A stretch of DNA of 64,000 nt from Candidatus Methanomassiliicoccus intestinalis Issoire-Mx1 (lineage in GTDB: Archaea; Thermoplasmatota; Thermoplasmata; Methanomassiliicoccales; Methanomassiliicoccaceae). The notes under the pieces are model-generated. The model saw nothing but the letters and a program-made list of their open reading frames with translations. It ran no database searches and had not been told where the DNA came from. The position numbers and the translations under genes were made by a program. This document shows positions 16,288-25,270 of this stretch, piece by piece. Location of the stretch: the NCBI RefSeq assembly GCF_000404225.1, contig NC_021353.1, forward strand, positions 1,302,001-1,366,000, in the 5' to 3' direction. Positions within the stretch are counted from its first letter, which is position 1; every line of letters starts with the position of its first letter.

Positions 16288-17730
16288 ATGGGGAAGAGAA
16301 AAATTGGTTATGAGTGGATTGTGCTTTCTGTTACTACAATCGGAGCTTTACTTGCTTCGATGCAGTCATCTGCACTTCTTATAGCTCTTCCTGAATTGAT
16401 GGGTAACCTCAATATAGATTTTCTCACAATAATGTGGGTAATTTTAGCATATATGCTGATGACCACCGTTATGCTGCCGATAGTTGGCAGACTGGCGGAC
16501 ATCTATGGTAGAAAGAAATTATACCTTTCTGGTTTTGCAATATTTACTATTGCTTCATTATTGTGCTGCCTGTCCGTTCCACAATTCAACGGCTGGGATT
16601 TAGTTATATACAGGGCAATTCAGGGATTAGGCGGATCGTTACTTCTCGGCAACAGCACTGCACTGGTTGCAGATGCATTTGATTCCCGCAGGCTTGGCTT
16701 AGGCCTGGGAATAAATCAAGTGGCCGGAGCAGCAGGTATCATATTGGGCCCCGTTGTAGGCGGAGTACTTGTTGGATACGGGTGGTGGGCAATATTTGCA
16801 TTCAACGTCCCGATTGGAATAATTGGAACATTATGGGGCATAAAGAGTCTCAGAGAAACTGTAATGAAATCCGCTAATAATTCCTTTGATCTCAAGGGAT
16901 GCTTGTCTGTATCAGTAGGGCTTACATTTCTACTATTAGGAATTACATTGCTGGCTTTCCCAATGCTGGATATGATCTGGGTATGGCTCATGATAATTAT
17001 CGGAGCAGTCGCTCTGATTGTATTCATTTACATAGAGCTTAAAGTAGAAAAGCCGATGATTAATCTGAGACTTTTCAAAAATAGATCCTATGCAGTATCA
17101 AACTTTACCAACTTTACAACTGGTCTGGCCAGAAGTGCAATTCTGTTTGCATTGATCTGTTTCTTCCAGGGACCATATGGAATGGATCCACTCACCGCAG
17201 GTCTGGCTCTAATTCCATATGGCCTGGGATTCATGGCATTGGGTCCCATTGCAGGACGTTTATCAGACAATTACGGAACAAAATACATCGCACTCTCAGG
17301 ATTGATTCTGATGGCTCTAGGTCTCATATGCCTAACAACCATTGATGAAAAAACCAGTTTTGCACTGCTAGCCGCATACATGCTGATAATTGGTATAGGC
17401 TCAGGACTGTTTTCATCACCGAATTCAAGCACAGTCATGAAAGCTGCACCGCCTGAAGAAAGGGGATCAGCAGCCTCGACAAGAATGATGCTGATGAATG
17501 CTGGTGGAATGTTCAGCTTTACTATCGCTTTCCCAGTTCTGTTCAACGGCGTTGAAGACTACATGGAACAGATCTTCATTGAAGGCGGCGGCGTTCCGAT
17601 AGAGATTCTAGGGCCAATTGTGGACAATATACATGAGACATTTCTGATATTCTTCATCGTGGCACTGGTTTCAGTCATAATCGGATTTTTCCAACAAAAA
17701 GAGAATGGGTTAGAAACACGAAAAAGGTAG
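16288..17730 (+). CDS. MFS transporter, 14-span DHA2 (EmrB/QacA-like) type
   Basis: Protein of 480 residues, predicted to cross the membrane 14 times. Motif A appears as GRLADIYGRKKLY after the second helix, the antiporter motif C region as GAAGIILGPVVGG, and a second copy of motif A-like sequence as GRLSDNYGTKY. These mark the proton-driven drug:H+ antiporter-2 family, which exports toxic organic compounds. The gene stands alone. It ends in TAG with TAA two codons later. Substrate unknown. Confidence 0.93.
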   Translation: MGKRKIGYEWIVLSVTTIGALLASMQSSALLIALPELMGNLNIDFLTIMWVILAYMLMTTVMLPIVGRLADIYGRKKLYLSGFAIFTIASLLCCLSVPQFNGWDLVIYRAIQGLGGSLLLGNSTALVADAFDSRRLGLGLGINQVAGAAGIILGPVVGGVLVGYGWWAIFAFNVPIGIIGTLWGIKSLRETVMKSANNSFDLKGCLSVSVGLTFLLLGITLLAFPMLDMIWVWLMIIIGAVALIVFIYIELKVEKPMINLRLFKNRSYAVSNFTNFTTGLARSAILFALICFFQGPYGMDPLTAGLALIPYGLGFMALGPIAGRLSDNYGTKYIALSGLILMALGLICLTTIDEKTSFALLAAYMLIIGIGSGLFSSPNSSTVMKAAPPEERGSAASTRMMLMNAGGMFSFTIAFPVLFNGVEDYMEQIFIEGGGVPIEILGPIVDNIHETFLIFFIVALVSVIIGFFQQKENGLETRKR

Positions 17731-17801
17731 AGCTAATCACTCTACTTTACTTTTTATACCATAATTTGATTGAGACATAGCACACTTCAAGAAGTGATCT
17801 T

Positions 17802-18611
17802 ATGGATTCAAAGCTTAAAGTCAGTGACTATATGGTAAGAGATGTCGTCTCCATACCACCAGATTTTACGATTCTAGAAGCAAAAAATAAGATAATCAGT
17901 ACAGAATTTCATGGACTTCCGGTTTCACAAGATGGGAAGATCTTAGGGTTTGTAACTGCTAAAGAACTTCTGAGAGAAATAGATCATCCTGATAAGAAAG
18001 TCAGCGAGATCATTAAAGACGGAACTGTGACAGTATCGCCAGATATGGATATTGATGATGCGTCACGTGTTTTATTTAGGTACGGACTTAGAAATACGCC
18101 TGTCGTAGATGAAAGCGGCATGGCTGTCGGAATGATATCCAACATGGACATAATCCGCTCTGCCATCGAGAAAGCGACTCCGAATAAGATCAACATGCTT
18201 AAGAATTTTTTATCGCAGCAGCATGATGTTAAGATTGAAGTCAGAAGACGTGTAATCCCAATAGACCAGCTAAGACCCACACAAAAGGAAGTCTATGCTG
18301 ATGAACTTCGTGGAAGACAGTATGAGATCAAACGAGGTCTTGTAGAACCCCTGATTGTAATTCGTAAAGATGGATACTATGTTCTCGTTGATGGCCATCA
18401 CAGAGTATTAGCCGCTAAGGAAATGGGTGTTAAGCAGTTCCAGGCTTTCGTTTTAGAACCAGAGCATGACATTGAGCTGGGCATGGAAAAATCAGCCGAT
18501 GAAATGGGAGTTAAAACGATTGATGACATCAGAATAATAGAAGGTAAAAATCATCCTCTTGTAAAAGTTGCAACCAGACTTTTAACAAATAAAGATGCAG
18601 GCTCTGAATGA
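17802..18611 (+). CDS. CBS-domain pair fused to a ParB/Srx-like domain
   Basis: Protein of 269 residues. Two CBS motifs occupy residues ~1-125 (MVRDVVSIPPDFTILEA...; GTVTVSPDMDIDDASRVLF) and would bind an adenosine nucleotide. The rest is a ParB/sulfiredoxin-like fold with IPIDQLRPTQKEVY and VLVDGHHRVLAAKEMG, the latter being its nucleotide-binding motif. Archaeal proteins of this fold include ADP-dependent serine kinase, so a nucleotide-dependent kinase regulated by CBS domains is possible. Chromosome partition is unlikely without a ParA partner. It converges on ppsA. Confidence 0.85.
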   Translation: MDSKLKVSDYMVRDVVSIPPDFTILEAKNKIISTEFHGLPVSQDGKILGFVTAKELLREIDHPDKKVSEIIKDGTVTVSPDMDIDDASRVLFRYGLRNTPVVDESGMAVGMISNMDIIRSAIEKATPNKINMLKNFLSQQHDVKIEVRRRVIPIDQLRPTQKEVYADELRGRQYEIKRGLVEPLIVIRKDGYYVLVDGHHRVLAAKEMGVKQFQAFVLEPEHDIELGMEKSADEMGVKTIDDIRIIEGKNHPLVKVATRLLTNKDAGSE

Positions 18612-18625
18612 GCCTGCTTTTATTG
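18597..18625 (+). terminator. hairpin terminator between CBS-ParB gene and ppsA
   Basis: GCAGGCT (18597-18603) pairs perfectly with AGCCTGC (18611-18617) and is followed by TTTTATTGTTT. It overlaps the stop codon of the CBS gene. Confidence 0.75.
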
Positions 18626-18626
18626 T

Positions 18627-20960
18627 TTATTGGCTCAGCTGCTTTCTGATTGATTCCATAATAATCCTTTTTTCTGCTGCAGCAACATAGTTTATTGTTT
18701 TAACAACAGTATCAGGATTAAGTGAGATGGAATCTATTCCAGCACGCACCAGGAACTCACAGAATTCGGGATATACAGACGGGCCCTGTCCACAGATACT
18801 GACTGTAACGCCTTTCTTATGAGCCCCGTCAATTATCTGTTTAACAGCTCTCTTCAAAGCCTCGTTCCTTTCATCGAAATATCCCATTTTGCCGAGCACA
18901 TCTGAGTCTCTGTCAGCACCCATTACAAGCTGAGTCAGATCGTTGGATCCGATTGAGAATGCATCGCAGTGCTCTGCAAATTCTTCAACCATGAATACCA
19001 CTGCCGGGACTTCTGCCATCAGGTACAGCTTGAAGTCTTTGCTGCGGTAGAGCCCTATTTCATTCATCATCTTCTCGATTTCAACGACTTCATCAATGGT
19101 GCGCACAAACGGCAGCATGACCCATATATTTTTGAGACCCATTTCATCACGGGCTTTCTTCACGGCTTTAAGCTCAGCCCTGAATGCTTTGTTATAGCTC
19201 TCTGAAACATATCTGGAGCAGCCCCTCCATCCGATCATAGGATTGGATTCTTTAGGTTCATAATCTGCTCCGCCTTTCATGTCATGGTACTCATTGGTTT
19301 TGAAATCTGAAGTTCTCAAAACTACAGGTCTTGGGTAGAAAGCTCTTCCTACAGAAGCTATTCCTTCTGCCAGTTTATCTATAAGCTCCTCTTCTCTTCC
19401 ACCCTCGATCAGTGCACAAGGATGCTCTTGGACATGAGATGTAAATAAGAATTCGCTGCGCATCAAACCTACACCCTGGACAGGCAGCTCAGAATATTCC
19501 GAAGCCTTTGTAGGGACGCCTATGTTTACCATGATTTTTGTAGCAGTCACTGGTACGGCAACTGCGACTGCAGTAGCAGCAGCTGAAGTGGATATTACCT
19601 CGACAGAGGGTGTTCCTCCTTCATAAACAACTCCCATCTGACCATGAACCGTTACTTCCATTCCGTCTTTGAGGACGCTGGTAGCTTCAGTAGCTCCTAC
19701 AACGCATGGTATTCCAAGTTCTCTTGCTACAATCGCTGCATGGCAGGTCATACCGCCTTCGTCAGTAACAATGGCAGCTGCTCTAGTCATTGCCGGAACC
19801 ATATCCGGGGTGGTCATTTGAGTTACTAAAACATCTCCCTTCTTAACCACATCCAAGCTCATGTTCTCGTCATAGATCTTTACCTTGCCGCTGGCATTTC
19901 CGGGGCTAGCTCCAAGACCCCTGACAAGAATGGTGCGACCTGATTCTTCAGATTCTTCAACAGTTTCCTGCTGTTTATTTTGTTTTGATAATGTAGTGAT
20001 CGGCCTTGCCTGAACAACATATATGTGGTCATCTTCTATTGCCCACTCAATATCCATTGGACGGTTGTAGTGCATTTCTATGCGGTTTCCAATGTCTGCA
20101 ACCCCTTCAATCTGTGAATCGGTCAATTTCTGAGATTTTACTTGGTCAGTTGGAATCTCTTCTCTCAGGCACTCTCCGCTTTCTCCACGGACTAATTTCC
20201 ATGTCTGAGTGGATATTCTCTTGTTCAGGATATTACGGTGGAATTTATCGACAACGTATGTGTCAGGAGTTACTTTTCCCCCTACTAAGGCTTCGCCGAG
20301 TCCATATCCTGCTTCGATAATTATGTGAGGCAATTCTGAATTAGGATCAACAGTAAACATAATACCTGATTTTTCAGAATTGATCATACGCTGGATTACA
20401 ACAGCCAGTTTAACTTTGTCATGATCGAATTCTTTAGACACTCTGTATGAAATCGCACGCGGAGTGAATAAAGAAGACCAGCATTTTTTAATGCATATTA
20501 AAAGAGACGAAGGTTCTGAAACATTCAGATAAGTATCCTGTTGACCTGCAAACGATGCTGTCGGAAGGTCTTCTGCAGTCGCACTTGACCTAACAGCAAC
20601 AAGAGGGTATTTTCCTTTTCCCAGCTTCTTGTATTCTGCCAGGACTTGTGATTCAAGATTTTTTGGAATCTCTCCAGCTTCAAAAGCATTTCTGATTTTT
20701 GCAGATGCTTCCTGAAGCGCTGCGTCTGAATCTACATCAATACCCTCGATTGATTCCGATATGACAGTCTTAAGATTATTGTGCTCTAAAAACTCGTCAT
20801 AGGATTCTGTTGTCAACACGAACCCAGGAGGTACGTCAAACCCGGCAGCAGTAAGCTCACCTAAATTGGCAGCCTTACCGCCAGCAATCGGAATATCATT
20901 TACACCTAGATCCTTGATGCTCATTATCCCTTTCATGATTATCCCCGGAAACTGTTCCAC
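18627..20960 (-). CDS. ppsA: phosphoenolpyruvate synthase
   Basis: Up to 777 residues. The enzyme makes PEP from pyruvate, ATP and water, the entry to gluconeogenesis in autotrophic or acetate-assimilating archaea. The ATP-grasp-like N-domain (GGKAANLGEL; AVRSSATAEDLPTASFAGQQ) is followed by the phosphohistidine domain (GGMTCHAAIVARELGIPCVV) and the PEP-binding TIM barrel (VMLPFVRTIDEV; FSIGSNDLTQL; SICGQGPS). A TATA-like TTTAATATAA lies just ahead of the first possible start (GTG 20960), so transcription would begin near 20943. ATG at 20936 (MKGIMSIKDLG) is the likelier start, with a very short leader. Confidence 0.97.
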   Translation of the reverse strand: MEQFPGIIMKGIMSIKDLGVNDIPIAGGKAANLGELTAAGFDVPPGFVLTTESYDEFLEHNNLKTVISESIEGIDVDSDAALQEASAKIRNAFEAGEIPKNLESQVLAEYKKLGKGKYPLVAVRSSATAEDLPTASFAGQQDTYLNVSEPSSLLICIKKCWSSLFTPRAISYRVSKEFDHDKVKLAVVIQRMINSEKSGIMFTVDPNSELPHIIIEAGYGLGEALVGGKVTPDTYVVDKFHRNILNKRISTQTWKLVRGESGECLREEIPTDQVKSQKLTDSQIEGVADIGNRIEMHYNRPMDIEWAIEDDHIYVVQARPITTLSKQNKQQETVEESEESGRTILVRGLGASPGNASGKVKIYDENMSLDVVKKGDVLVTQMTTPDMVPAMTRAAAIVTDEGGMTCHAAIVARELGIPCVVGATEATSVLKDGMEVTVHGQMGVVYEGGTPSVEVISTSAAATAVAVAVPVTATKIMVNIGVPTKASEYSELPVQGVGLMRSEFLFTSHVQEHPCALIEGGREEELIDKLAEGIASVGRAFYPRPVVLRTSDFKTNEYHDMKGGADYEPKESNPMIGWRGCSRYVSESYNKAFRAELKAVKKARDEMGLKNIWVMLPFVRTIDEVVEIEKMMNEIGLYRSKDFKLYLMAEVPAVVFMVEEFAEHCDAFSIGSNDLTQLVMGADRDSDVLGKMGYFDERNEALKRAVKQIIDGAHKKGVTVSICGQGPSVYPEFCEFLVRAGIDSISLNPDTVVKTINYVAAAEKRIIMESIRKQLSQ

Positions 20961-21475
20961 GTTATATTAAATGGAACAACGCTCTGATATAGTCAACGCT
21001 AATATATTTTCCCTTCTGTTCTTAGAAAGAAATAGTGCTGACAATACGCTTTTCGCATTTTTTTAAAAATAACAGAATTTAGCTCATCTATTTCACGCGA
21101 ATATTACAGAAATATTGTTAGATTACGGAGTATTTTTGGTATTGTATTATGAATTGTCCCCCGAGCCTTAACAGATTAGTTCATGGACGGCTTATGCCTC
21201 TTCTCCCCACACTGACCCAGGCCGGGGGTTTATTGTCGTTCGCCGGGGTTGTTTCCCATTCATGACCCGATGTCACATCGTTGTTCATGGAAAGACCCAA
21301 ATTACGGCGATCTGTATACCAACGGTTTGCAAGGAAAATCACGTATCATTTCCGGTTTCCGAAAGCAATTTCATTACAGTAGCATTAGATTTTAACCTTT
21401 CGTGTAAAAACAGCATATTGCTAGCTTCCGTAACCATAGTCTTTATATCATTGTTATTGATGGAAGGCCGATATT
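20961..21475. other. 515-base region between ppsA and lysS
   Basis: Contains the ppsA promoter on the left, the GC-rich structured element at 21147-21290 (listed separately) and the lysS promoter (TTTATATCA at 21442-21450) on the right. I find no convincing coding region. Confidence 0.5.
21147..21290. ncRNA. GC-rich structured element, candidate non-coding RNA of unknown class
   Basis: In AT-rich surroundings this ~145-base patch is distinctly GC-rich and full of complementary segments. CCCCCGAGCC (21160-21169) pairs, with one bulged A, with GGCCGGGGG (21221-21229). GGC-TTAT-GCC forms a small hairpin inside. CGATG-TCA-CATCG (21272-21284) is a hairpin flanked by CATGA and TTCATG complements. 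No tRNA, 5S, SRP or RNase P core motif could be recognised on either strand. Strand is undecided. Confidence 0.45.
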
Positions 21476-23020
21476 ATGCACTGGGCAGACGTATTGGCCA
21501 ATACTCTTCTCGAGAAAGGAAATAATCACTTGATTTCTACTGGTATAACACCTTCTGGTACACTTCATGTAGGTACTTTGCGCGAGTCAATAACAGCCGA
21601 ATCGGTACGCAAATCATTAGAAAAACAAGGTGCCGATGTAAAAATGATATACCTTGTGGATTCCTGGGATCCGCTGAGAAAAAGATATCCGTTTCTTCCT
21701 GAAAGCTTTGAAGCTGAAGTAGGAAAGCCATTGGCTTACATACCCTGCCCCTGCGGAGAGCATGAGAACTATGCTCAGCATTATATCCAACCATTTTTAG
21801 ATTCCATTAAAGAGCTGGGCATTCACTGTGATGTTCTATGGACTCACGAACAGTACGAACAGGGTAAGTTTGAAAAAGTCATCGATACAGCAATTACAAA
21901 GAAAGATCAGATTGCCCAGATTCTTACAGAAGTAAGTGGCCGTGAACTCCCTAAGGATTTCTTCCCTTACTCGCCAAGATGCGAATGCTGCGGCCGTCTC
22001 AGCCATACAAAGGTACAGGGATATGAATATCCATATGTTTCATACACATGTGCATGCGGTCATGAAGGAAAAGCAGACATCAGAAAGGGAGATGGGAAGC
22101 TTCCTTGGAGAGTGGAATGGGCAGCAAAGTGGAAGGTATTTGGAGTAACCTGTGAACCTTTCGGAAAAGACCATGCCGCTGCCGGCGGATCCTATGATAC
22201 AGGCGTAAGGCTGGCAAAAGAGATATTCGACATCGATGCACCTTATCCGATTCCATATGAATTCGTACAGCTGAAAGGTAAAGGACAGATGCATAAGTCA
22301 ACAGGCTCGTCAGTTACTGGTGTAGATGCACTGCATATCACCCCGGCTGCAGTAATGAATTATATTATTCTGAGAGTCAATCCTTCCAGACACATTGATT
22401 ATGATTCCGGTGCAGGCATACTCGACATGGTTGATGAATACGATCGCGTAGAATACATGTACTATAATCAAGAGTGTGAAGACAGGGACAAAGATCTTCT
22501 GAGAGCCTATGAACTTTCACAGCCGGAAGGCCCCAGGGCGACAGCACCTCTTCAAATACCATACAGACACCTTGTTTCATTAGTGCAAATCGCAGACGGC
22601 TTCGATGGTGTTATCGCGGTTCTAAAACGCATGAATCTTATCGATGACGATGTAGATCAGGAAGATCTAGACATACTCAGACAAAGAATGGAATGCGTAA
22701 AATACTGGCTAAATGGATTTGCACCAGACAACGTTAAATTTGCAGTATGCGACAGCCTGCCTGAATGCGAGATTTCAGAAAACGAAAAAATATTCTTTAA
22801 AAAGCTTGCCGAGTCTATTTCCGCAGTAGAGTGGAACGGTGAAAGCATACATGATGCAATATATCAATGTGCAAAGGATACGGAACTAGGTCCCAAAGGA
22901 TGCTTTCAAGCATTGTACAAAATATTCTGTAATCAGAAGCAGGGGCCTCGTTTAGGTTTCTTCTTCTCCACTATTGAAAAAGATTTTGTCATCAACAGAA
23001 TTAACGAAGCTAGCAACTAA
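21476..23020 (+). CDS. lysS: lysyl-tRNA synthetase, class I
   Basis: Protein of 514 residues, the archaeal class I LysRS that charges tRNA-Lys. The HIGH motif reads TLHVGTLRES and the KMSKS equivalent MHKSTGSSV, as usual for this family. A zinc site is formed by CECCGRLSHTK and YTCACGHEG. FAPDNVKFAVCDSLPE belongs to the C-terminal helical domain. A TATA box (21442-21450) predicts a transcription start only a few bases before the ATG, so the message may be nearly leaderless, although GGAAGG is also present. A hairpin separates it from the next gene. Confidence 0.97.
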   Translation: MHWADVLANTLLEKGNNHLISTGITPSGTLHVGTLRESITAESVRKSLEKQGADVKMIYLVDSWDPLRKRYPFLPESFEAEVGKPLAYIPCPCGEHENYAQHYIQPFLDSIKELGIHCDVLWTHEQYEQGKFEKVIDTAITKKDQIAQILTEVSGRELPKDFFPYSPRCECCGRLSHTKVQGYEYPYVSYTCACGHEGKADIRKGDGKLPWRVEWAAKWKVFGVTCEPFGKDHAAAGGSYDTGVRLAKEIFDIDAPYPIPYEFVQLKGKGQMHKSTGSSVTGVDALHITPAAVMNYIILRVNPSRHIDYDSGAGILDMVDEYDRVEYMYYNQECEDRDKDLLRAYELSQPEGPRATAPLQIPYRHLVSLVQIADGFDGVIAVLKRMNLIDDDVDQEDLDILRQRMECVKYWLNGFAPDNVKFAVCDSLPECEISENEKIFFKKLAESISAVEWNGESIHDAIYQCAKDTELGPKGCFQALYKIFCNQKQGPRLGFFFSTIEKDFVINRINEASN

Positions 23021-23034
23021 ACCATTTATCAAAT

Positions 23035-23064
23035 CTGCCGGCAAAACTACCTATATGCCGGCAG
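23035..23064 (+). other. 9-bp perfect hairpin after lysS
   Basis: CTGCCGGCA (23035-23043) and TGCCGGCAG (23056-23064) are perfect complements around a 12-base loop. No T-run follows, so it may stabilise or process the RNA rather than terminate. Confidence 0.5.
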
Positions 23065-23095
23065 CAATGCACTTTCATTTAACTCAGGTGAACTT

Positions 23096-23608
23096 ATGAG
23101 TCAAGATAATGAAAAATCATCATGCAAATGTGGCTGCGAAGACGAATTCAGTGAAGAAGATCTTACATCACTGGATGAGCTTGCCGAAGAGGTAATATTT
23201 GGAAAAAATCAAAACAGAAGCCACGCCATTAAAGACTTATGGTTTGAAGATATGACAAAATATCTCAAAGAATGTGATTCTCCTGAAGAGTCCAAACCTG
23301 AGCTTATGTTTTTATCATTGTCAAATGCGCTGCTGGATATGTTCTTCGATATAGTTCCCAGAGAATTTGCAATAGCTTCTGCAAATAACATGAGTCAATT
23401 CCTGACAACGCTTCTCATCAATAAAGAATACAACATTGATGTTATGGAAAAGTACATGGAAGATTATAACAAAACCATCGGAGATTCTGAAGATGCTGAT
23501 GAAATAGAAACATTCGATGAAAACTGGTGGAATGAAAAAAGAGAATATCTTAATGGAAAAACCATGAATGATGCAATTACAGAAATGTCAGAGAAATATG
23601 GTCTATGA
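23096..23608 (+). CDS. acidic protein of unknown function
   Basis: Protein of 170 residues, strongly acidic, with an N-terminal cysteine cluster (CKCGCEDE) that could bind metal. The rest looks helical, including LMFLSLSNALLDMFFDIV and a C-terminal WWNEKREYLNGKTM. I do not recognise a family. Its stop overlaps the start of the next MFS gene (ATGA), so the two are translationally coupled. That suggests a role connected with the transporter or simple co-expression after lysS. Confidence 0.75.
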   Translation: MSQDNEKSSCKCGCEDEFSEEDLTSLDELAEEVIFGKNQNRSHAIKDLWFEDMTKYLKECDSPEESKPELMFLSLSNALLDMFFDIVPREFAIASANNMSQFLTTLLINKEYNIDVMEKYMEDYNKTIGDSEDADEIETFDENWWNEKREYLNGKTMNDAITEMSEKYGL

Positions 23609-24807
23609 TTGGGTCTAAAAGCTACGGTGCAGTCGCAGCACTGTCAATTGCTGCATTCATGGTAATGACTGGGGTTTCAATAATATCTCCAATCCTGCCA
23701 GCGTATGCAGCTAGCTTTGGAATACCTTATGCACTAATTGGCATAATCATATCATCATTTGCTATAGCAAGAACATTTTTAGATATCCCAGCCGGAGTTG
23801 TTGCATATAGGCTGGGAATGAAGAAATTCATGGCAATTGGATTGCTGCTGATTGCCGCATCGTCATTCGTTGCCGGCTATGCACCAACATATGAAACACT
23901 TCTGGTAGCAAGGATTCTCGAAGGTGCTGGATCGGCAATATATACAACAGTTTCAATGACCCTTGTTGCTGTTGTGTCTCCGCCAGAACGCAGAGGAGCC
24001 ACTCTCTCATTTTATATGAGCATGATGCTGCTGGGAACAGTCAGCGGTCCAGTAATAGGTGGGTTTATTTCAGAGACCTGGGGAATGTCTGCTCCATTCT
24101 ACACATACGCAGCATTTGGTCTGATTTCACTGATCATAATAACAGCAGCAGTAAAAGAGACTGGCAAAAGTTCTGTAGCCCATCCAGCAAATATGAATGT
24201 TACAAAACTCTTGAAAGATTACAATCTGATGGCCATCTGCTTTGCAGTACTGGTCACATTTCTGATTAGGCAGGGAGTGATTAACACAGTAATTCCACTC
24301 TATGCGTACAACAATATCGGCATTGGAGAAATAGATCTTGGAATCGCACTGGGAGTTTTAGCCATCGGCAATACTGTGATGATGCTGATTGTCGGTAAAT
24401 TATCTGACAGATTTGGAAGAAAAATATTCATGATACTGAGCTTGATCCTTTCAGCAGTAGTGGTCTTAACAATACCTCTGGATAAATCCTTACTGTCTTT
24501 AATAATATCAATGGGTGTGTTGGGAATCTGCCTCGGTTTGGCAGGGCCTGTTTCAGCATGGATCACTGATGTTTCAAGACCAGAAGATTTGGGTGGAGCT
24601 ATGGGCATTCAGCGCACAGTGGGGGATTTAGGATTTATTATCGGTCCGATATTATTGGCTGCCATTGCAGGAGCCTCAGGACAGACCGTATCATCAATGC
24701 CGTTTATTGTTGCGGCTCTGATTTCAGTTTTACCGGTAGCTTTCCTGATAAGCGTTAAAGATCCGGTAGCAACAGAAAAAATTTCATTCCGTAAACAGAA
24801 TGTTTGA
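23605..24807 (+). CDS. MFS transporter, 12-span
   Basis: Protein of 400 residues with 12 predicted helices in two halves. Motif A occurs as AGVVAYRLGMKKFMA and again, clearer, as GKLSDRFGRKIFM. The segment LLGTVSGPVIGGFISETWG matches the helix-5 motif of drug/sugar exporters. It overlaps the acidic protein gene by 4 bases. Its last 24 bases overlap the convergent gene on the other strand. Substrate unknown. Confidence 0.93.
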   Translation: MIGSKSYGAVAALSIAAFMVMTGVSIISPILPAYAASFGIPYALIGIIISSFAIARTFLDIPAGVVAYRLGMKKFMAIGLLLIAASSFVAGYAPTYETLLVARILEGAGSAIYTTVSMTLVAVVSPPERRGATLSFYMSMMLLGTVSGPVIGGFISETWGMSAPFYTYAAFGLISLIIITAAVKETGKSSVAHPANMNVTKLLKDYNLMAICFAVLVTFLIRQGVINTVIPLYAYNNIGIGEIDLGIALGVLAIGNTVMMLIVGKLSDRFGRKIFMILSLILSAVVVLTIPLDKSLLSLIISMGVLGICLGLAGPVSAWITDVSRPEDLGGAMGIQRTVGDLGFIIGPILLAAIAGASGQTVSSMPFIVAALISVLPVAFLISVKDPVATEKISFRKQNV

Positions 24808-25089
24808 TCCCCCGTCTTCATAAAAAGCTTCATCAAAGCTATGCATATCTGAAATATGTCCAGACATTAAGTCAGAACCATTAGCTTCGCTTTCTGGAAA
24901 TGATCGTGCAAACTGATTCACATCACAGAATAAAACTTCCCATTTGGCATCGCCGGTTCTTGAAATCATTTCACTTAGTTTGTTTACACCGGCTGAATAA
25001 TATTCCATTCCTCGCATCCTATTTTCAAACATCTTCCATTCTACAATTTTTCCATTTAATGTTGTAAATACTGCAACTCTGTCGGTCAT
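24784..25089 (-). CDS. small protein of unknown function, overlapping the MFS gene end
   Basis: About 101 residues from ATG 25089 (MTDRVAVFTTLNGKI), which follows GGAGA; the upstream ATG at 25128 has no such site. The protein is mixed alpha/beta in appearance, with DAKWEVLFCDVNQFARSFP as a conserved-looking stretch, and has no membrane segments. No family recognised. The 3' end overlaps the MFS coding end by 24 bases tail to tail. Confidence 0.6.
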   Translation of the reverse strand: MTDRVAVFTTLNGKIVEWKMFENRMRGMEYYSAGVNKLSEMISRTGDAKWEVLFCDVNQFARSFPESEANGSDLMSGHISDMHSFDEAFYEDGGSNILFTE

Positions 25090-25270
25090 ATAGCATTCTC
25101 CGAGTTTTTCTATCATTTGAGAACGCAATGTATTTTAAAATAATCCTGAAGTTGAAGCAGATTATCTGATAAATACTGTCATTAAATGGATATCTTTACA
25201 GAATGATATTGATGCATTCAAAGAGTGTATTACTGTTTTGACTTAAGTCTTTAAAGAAGAAGAATATACA

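Noticed and set aside
21147..21290. Identity as SRP RNA or RNase P RNA
   Set aside because: Too short, and neither strand shows the SRP helix-8 loop sequences or the RNase P conserved core; only a superficial GGCCGGGGG similarity to SRP RNA.
21262..21525. 87-codon frame running into lysS
   Set aside because: Overlaps lysS in another frame and crosses its promoter; composition looks non-coding.
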